From Gammaproteobacteria bacterium (GTDB lineage Bacteria > Pseudomonadota > Gammaproteobacteria > Eutrophobiales > Eutrophobiaceae): a stretch of 38,990 nt of DNA. Made by a program: the position numbers and the translations under genes. The notes beneath the pieces were generated by a model. It searched no databases and was not told the origin of the DNA. It saw nothing but the letters and a program-made list of their open reading frames with translations. The stretch is taken from the NCBI GenBank assembly GCA_030829955.1, contig JAURNY010000029.1:1-38990 (forward strand), given 5' to 3'. Shown here one piece after another: positions 34,747 to 38,990 of the stretch; the first letter of the stretch is position 1, and every line of letters begins with the position of its first letter.

Positions 34747-34773
34747 TAACGCGAACTTAAACGGTTCGCGTTA
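34747..34773 (-). other. Hairpin spanning the sdhB stop codon
   Basis: TAACGCGAAC (34747-34756), a 7-base loop containing the sdhB stop codon (34757-34759), and GTTCGCGTTA (34764-34773) form a perfect 10-bp stem. It ends ten bases before the sdhE start. No T-run follows on the coding strand, so it is more likely an mRNA stability or processing element that sets SdhE levels than a full terminator. Confidence 0.6.
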
Positions 34774-35539
34774 CCATAAGTTTTTTGATTTCAGCAATCG
34801 CCTTGGCCGGATTCAAACCTTTTGGACAGGTGTTAGTGCAGTTCATAATAGTATGACAGCGATACAGGCGGAATGGGTCTTCAAGCTCATCCAGACGTTC
34901 ACCGGTATATTCATCACGACTATCAATAATCCAGCGGTAGGCTTGCAATAATATAGCAGGGCCTAGATAGCGATCACTGTTCCACCAGTAGCTTGGACAA
35001 CTGGTTGAACAGCAGGCACACAGGATACATTCGTAAAGTCCATCAAGTTTTGCACGATCTTCTTTAGATTGCAGACGCTCTGCATCCGGTGGTGGAGGAG
35101 TTTGTGTTTGCATCCAGGGTTTAATCGATGCGTACTGAGCATAAAAGTGTGTCAGGTCAGGTACCAAATCTTTCACAACAGGCATGTGCGGTAATGGATA
35201 GATAGCAATATCACCTGAAAAATCATCAATCGCCTTTGTACAGGCAAGGGTATTGGTGCCACCGATATTCATAGCGCATGAACCACATATACCTTCACGA
35301 CATGAACGACGGAAGGTTAGGGTCGAATCGATTTCGTTTTTAATATAGATGATCGCATCAAGCACCATCGGACCAAACTTATCGAGATCGACTTCATAGG
35401 TATCAACTCTGGGGTTTTTTCCTGAATCAGGTTCCCAGCGATAGATACGAAAGGTTTTTTTACGAGTAGCACCATTTGCCGCAGCAAAAGTTTTGCCTTG
35501 TTTTACTTTTGAATTCTTTGGTAGTGTAAATTCAGCCAT
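34757..35539 (-). CDS. sdhB: Succinate dehydrogenase iron-sulfur subunit
   Basis: SdhB passes electrons from SdhA to ubiquinone through three Fe-S clusters. The 260 residues show the [2Fe-2S] ligands in [22 protein letters not shown], and the ligands for [4Fe-4S] and [3Fe-4S] in [16 protein letters not shown] and [20 protein letters not shown]. The N-terminus [11 protein letters not shown]...[17 protein letters not shown] is of the alphaproteobacterial/mitochondrial type rather than the shorter E. coli type. It follows sdhA by 12 bases. Confidence 0.97.
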   Translation of the reverse strand: MAEFTLPKNSKVKQGKTFAAANGATRKKTFRIYRWEPDSGKNPRVDTYEVDLDKFGPMVLDAIIYIKNEIDSTLTFRRSCREGICGSCAMNIGGTNTLACTKAIDDFSGDIAIYPLPHMPVVKDLVPDLTHFYAQYASIKPWMQTQTPPPPDAERLQSKEDRAKLDGLYECILCACCSTSCPSYWWNSDRYLGPAILLQAYRWIIDSRDEYTGERLDELEDPFRLYRCHTIMNCTNTCPKGLNPAKAIAEIKKLMVTRTV

Positions 35540-35551
35540 AGTGATTCTCTT

Positions 35552-37336
35552 TTAATAAACTCGTTTTTTCGGTGGGAATACATCAACTTCATCCGTCAAT
35601 GTATACATATGCACTGGTCGATATTCGAAACTGACCTTGCCATCTTCTGATAATGAGGACAGTGTATGTTTCATCCATACTTCATCATTACGATCAGGAT
35701 AGTCTTCACGCGCATGTGCGCCGCGACTTTCAGGACGATTATAAGCAGAATGTATACTGACTACGGCGCTACTTAACAAGTTAGATAGCTCTAGTGTTTC
35801 AATTAAATCGGTATTCCAGACCAGACCCTTATCATCAATTTTGACGTCTTTAAAAGAATCCCAAACATCAGACATTTTATCGATACCTTCTTTTAGACTT
35901 TCACCGGTGCGGAATACCGCAGCATCAGATTGCATCGTGCGTTGCATGTTGTCTCGAATCTTCGCAGTAGGTGTGGAACCCTTGTTATAACGCAGTTTAT
36001 CGAGCCTATCGACAGCTTCATCACCACCATTACTTAGCGATTTATGCGTTGAATTTGGTGTTATGGTTGCTGAACAGAAGTTTGCAGCAGCACGACCAAA
36101 TACAATCAAGTCTAACAATGAATTTGAACCTAAACGGTTCGCGCCATGTACTGATACACAAGCGGCTTCGCCGATAGCCATTAAGCCTTCAACAACAGCA
36201 TCAGGATTGCCATCTTTTAGTTGCACAACCTGCCCTTGATAATTAGTTGGAATACCGCCCATGTTGTAATGCACTGTTGGAATAACCGGTATCGGTTCTT
36301 TTGTCACATCTACGCCCGCAAAGATACGCGCAGATTCAGCAATACCCGGTAAACGTTCATGAATAACTTCAGGGCCTAAATGTTCAAGGTGTAAATGAAT
36401 ATGGTCTTTGTGTTCTCCAACACCACGACCTTCACGAATCTCCATCGTCATGGAACGGCTTACTACGTCACGTGATGCTAAATCTTTTGCTGAAGGTGCA
36501 TAACGCTCCATAAAACGTTCGCCCTCTGAGTTGGTTAAATAACCTCCTTCACCACGTACACCCTCGGTAATCAAACAACCAGAGCCATAAATACCGGTTG
36601 GGTGAAATTGGGTAAATTCCATATCTTGTAACGGTAAGCCTGCACGTAACACCATGCCATTACCGTCACCGGTACAGGTATGTGCAGAAGTTGCCGAGAA
36701 ATAGGCGCGGCCAAAACCACCCGTTGCCAGTACCACCTGATGGGCACGGAAACGATGGATAATGCCATCTTCCATATTGATTGCCATTACGCCGCGACAA
36801 ATACCGTTGTCCATAATTAAATCAAGTGCAAAATATTCAATAAAAAATTCGGCTTCATGTTTTAGTGATTGTTGATAAAGCGTATGCAGAATTGCATGAC
36901 CAGTTCTGTCAGCAGCAGCACAGGTTCGCTGTGCAGTACCTTCACCATAATTGGTGGTCATACCACCAAAAGGGCGTTGGTAAATTTTGCCGGCTTCAGT
37001 TCTTGAGAAAGGCACGCCCTGATGTTCCAGTTCGATAACGGCAGGAATGGCTTCACGACACATGTATTCAATAGCATCCTGATCACCTAACCAGTCAGAA
37101 CCTTTAATAGTGTCATACATATGCCAGCGCCAGTCATCTGGTCCCATATTGCCTAATGCTGCACTCATACCGCCTTGAGCTGCCACGGTATGACTACGTG
37201 TTGGAAATACTTTGGTTAAACATGCAGTTTTCAAACCTTTGGCAGCCATGCCAAAGGTCGCTCTTAAGCCAGCACCGCCGGCACCGACCACGACAATATC
37301 GTATTTATGTTCAATGATTTCGTATGAATTCGTCAT
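35552..37336 (-). CDS. sdhA: Succinate dehydrogenase flavoprotein subunit
   Basis: SdhA oxidises succinate to fumarate with covalently bound FAD. The 594 residues contain the dinucleotide motif [13 protein letters not shown], the FAD-attachment histidine in [17 protein letters not shown], the substrate region [15 protein letters not shown] and [22 protein letters not shown], and [18 protein letters not shown]. The length and the [21 protein letters not shown] segment match the mitochondrial-like SdhA form. It lies six bases after sdhD. Confidence 0.98.
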   Translation of the reverse strand: MTNSYEIIEHKYDIVVVGAGGAGLRATFGMAAKGLKTACLTKVFPTRSHTVAAQGGMSAALGNMGPDDWRWHMYDTIKGSDWLGDQDAIEYMCREAIPAVIELEHQGVPFSRTEAGKIYQRPFGGMTTNYGEGTAQRTCAAADRTGHAILHTLYQQSLKHEAEFFIEYFALDLIMDNGICRGVMAINMEDGIIHRFRAHQVVLATGGFGRAYFSATSAHTCTGDGNGMVLRAGLPLQDMEFTQFHPTGIYGSGCLITEGVRGEGGYLTNSEGERFMERYAPSAKDLASRDVVSRSMTMEIREGRGVGEHKDHIHLHLEHLGPEVIHERLPGIAESARIFAGVDVTKEPIPVIPTVHYNMGGIPTNYQGQVVQLKDGNPDAVVEGLMAIGEAACVSVHGANRLGSNSLLDLIVFGRAAANFCSATITPNSTHKSLSNGGDEAVDRLDKLRYNKGSTPTAKIRDNMQRTMQSDAAVFRTGESLKEGIDKMSDVWDSFKDVKIDDKGLVWNTDLIETLELSNLLSSAVVSIHSAYNRPESRGAHAREDYPDRNDEVWMKHTLSSLSEDGKVSFEYRPVHMYTLTDEVDVFPPKKRVY

Positions 37337-37342
37337 GATAAA

Positions 37343-37723
37343 TTACAATCCTAAATAAACTTTAATAACTGCCAGTGCAGAAGATAATCCCGCAAAAAAA
37401 ACGAGGAATCTTATAAGTACCAGACAGCCAATCTTTTGCCATTTGCTTGCTACATAGTCTTCAATAACCACCTGCAAACCAAGTGCAGCGTGGTAGTACA
37501 TGGCAGTAATAAATAACAACATTAGTACAGCATTAAAGTGGGCTTGTAACCAAAGAGTGACAGTGCTGTAATCCTTACTGATGACAGAGACTGTGGAAAA
37601 AATAAACCATAGTGATAATGGCACTAATGCAATAGCAGTTAGTCTTTGAGCAGTCCAGTGATGTAAACCTTCTTTTGATGAACCTAGGCCGCGGGCACGA
37701 GCAAGTGGTGTTTGTAAACTCAT
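37343..37723 (-). CDS. sdhD: Succinate dehydrogenase membrane anchor subunit SdhD
   Basis: SdhD is one of two membrane anchors that hold haem b and ubiquinone. From the ATG at 37723 (126 residues) it reads MSLQTPLARARGLGSSKEG, then three transmembrane helices. The haem/quinone segment is MYYHAALGLQVVIEDYV, with the conserved His and the Asp-Tyr pair. The frame is open to a GTG at 37732, but the ATG overlaps the sdhC stop (TGATG), the usual coupling in this operon. Confidence 0.93.
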   Translation of the reverse strand: MSLQTPLARARGLGSSKEGLHHWTAQRLTAIALVPLSLWFIFSTVSVISKDYSTVTLWLQAHFNAVLMLLFITAMYYHAALGLQVVIEDYVASKWQKIGCLVLIRFLVFFAGLSSALAVIKVYLGL

Positions 37724-38103
37724 CAGGCACACCCCATCAGATAGGTAACAATGGTTAAAATAATAGCAGCAGTAATAACGGCATAACCGGTTTTATATGT
37801 GGTTTCGATATTTAGTCCAATACCGGCATCCCAAAACAGATGACGTATACCATTGCATAGATGATAGAAAAGTGAAAAGACGAAACCGATCAGAATTATT
37901 TGACCATACCATGCACTGATATACGTATTTAACTTAGCAAATGTTATTTCATTCGTCGCTAAACTTACCAGCCAGCAGCTTAGTAATAATGTGCCTATGC
38001 TCAGAAACACGCCAGTTGCGCGGTGTGTAATTGATAGCACAGATGTAAGCTGTGGCTTATATACTTGCAAATGAGGTGATAAGGGGCGATTCACCGACTC
38101 CAT
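37723..38103 (-). CDS. sdhC: Succinate dehydrogenase cytochrome b556 subunit SdhC
   Basis: SdhC is the larger-type anchor of complex II. The 126 residues start NRPLSPHLQVYKPQLTSVLS and continue ITHRATGVFLS, which contains the conserved quinone-site Ser/Arg. Three transmembrane helices follow, and the haem ligand His is in LFYHLCNGIRHLFWDAG. AGAGGA sits eight bases before the ATG. It is 58 bases downstream of the SdhAF4-like gene and overlaps sdhD by one base. Confidence 0.95.
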   Translation of the reverse strand: MESVNRPLSPHLQVYKPQLTSVLSITHRATGVFLSIGTLLLSCWLVSLATNEITFAKLNTYISAWYGQIILIGFVFSLFYHLCNGIRHLFWDAGIGLNIETTYKTGYAVITAAIILTIVTYLMGCA

Positions 38104-38161
38104 GATGCTTTCCTCTAGGTATTTTGGTCAATAATGACCGGTTTTTGATATAATTTTATTA

Positions 38162-38614
<453 letters not shown>

Positions 38615-38990
38615 TCAGTTTCTGATTCCTAACAAATGATTTTGACACCAGGCAAGCCCAAGTTTTTTTATCGGAGACAGGCTTACATGCTGAGGTGACC
38701 ATGGGTAACCCTGATTCATCATCTTTTTTGTCATAGCGACTGCTAGATGACTCATCAAAATGCCATGTCGAAACTTTAATGAATCTTTTTTAGGAAGAGA
38801 CTGAATCAGATTTCGAATATCACTTTTTATATGTTCAATCATAGCGGTATTGATCTTGTTTCGATCAATACCAAATTTAGTTTGAGCCGCATACCGATCA
38901 AATATGGAAACGCGATGATCATCTTTTCTAAGCACCGAAGCAATAAAGGCCAGGCCCAGAGGTACCCAAAATGGCTGGGGAATTTCATTA
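38615..38990 (-). CDS. Unrecognised partial ORF at the right edge
   Basis: The frame is open from the window edge to a stop at 38615 (about 124 codons seen). The visible part begins with a hydrophobic stretch (PQPFWVPLGLAFIASVLRK) and continues with a basic, helical region (RNKINTAMIEHIKSDIRNLI, KFRHGILMSHLAVAMTKKMM) and the C-terminus KKLGLAWCQNHLLGIRN. I recognise no family. A 66-codon ORF overlaps it in another frame (38502-38702), so a decayed gene or mobile-element remnant is possible. An internal GTG at 38935 is the first start inside the window, but the frame runs past it. Confidence 0.4.
   Translation of the reverse strand, partial: NEIPQPFWVPLGLAFIASVLRKDDHRVSIFDRYAAQTKFGIDRNKINTAMIEHIKSDIRNLIQSLPKKDSLKFRHGILMSHLAVAMTKKMMNQGYPWSPQHVSLSPIKKLGLAWCQNHLLGIRN

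Overview
The window is about 39 kb of AT-rich (roughly 40% GC by eye) gammaproteobacterial chromosome. The evidence is the pairing rnr-rlmB, the block rpsF-rpsR-DUF2232-rplI-dnaB-alr-radA, the ypjD/yfjD pair divergent from ffh, a MaeB-type malic enzyme, DsbB, and an sdhCDAB-sdhE operon whose SdhB resembles the alphaproteobacterial/mitochondrial form. No rRNA, tRNA, CRISPR array, prophage or intact insertion sequence was seen.

Layout: 0.1-3.0 kb, RNA metabolism on + (rnr, rlmB). 3.0-5.3 kb, a minus-strand lipoprotein with a PDZ-like N-terminal region and about 13 Gly-Asp/Asn-Asp-x-Tyr repeats. 5.4-11.5 kb, the ribosomal/replication/repair block on +. 11.7-13.8 kb, YfjD/CorB and YpjD on -. 14.0-17.6 kb, ffh (broken by one missing base inside its P-loop) overlapping maeB on +. 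17.6-18.1 kb, dsbB on -. 18.2-23.3 kb on +, an AEC-type transporter and then a four-gene unit: C39-like cysteine protease, RimK-like ATP-grasp ligase with an RLAN domain, GCS2-family carboxylate-amine ligase, and an N-formylglutamate amidohydrolase-like protein. 23.3-31.5 kb on -, ten tightly packed genes. 31.7-38.3 kb on -, nine co-oriented genes: an SdhAF4-like gene, sdhC, sdhD, sdhA, sdhB, sdhE, ygfZ, aguA and aguB. The right edge holds an unrecognised partial ORF.

The most interesting part is the ten-gene minus-strand unit. In transcription order it encodes a thermostable-hemolysin-family (GNAT-like) protein, an acyl-CoA/AMP ligase, a heme-oxygenase-like diiron oxidase with a full apparent ligand set, an SDR, a periplasmic TPR protein, a PmrA/QseB-like response regulator and its kinase, an FTR1-associated cupredoxin, an FTR1-like permease and a putative outer-membrane barrel. 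Upstream of the first gene lies a perfect tandem CTTAAG-N5-CTTAAG, the known PmrA-box form, just ahead of a -10-like TATTAT. I infer a self-regulated locus that couples iron handling to a fatty-acyl-derived product made with an iron-dependent oxidase.

A second candidate system is the ligase/peptidase operon at 19.2-23.3 kb, which looks like a small peptide or amide metabolite pathway of unknown product. The SDH operon also carries a 50-codon SdhAF4-like (DUF1674) gene, so it encodes homologues of two different SdhA maturation factors.
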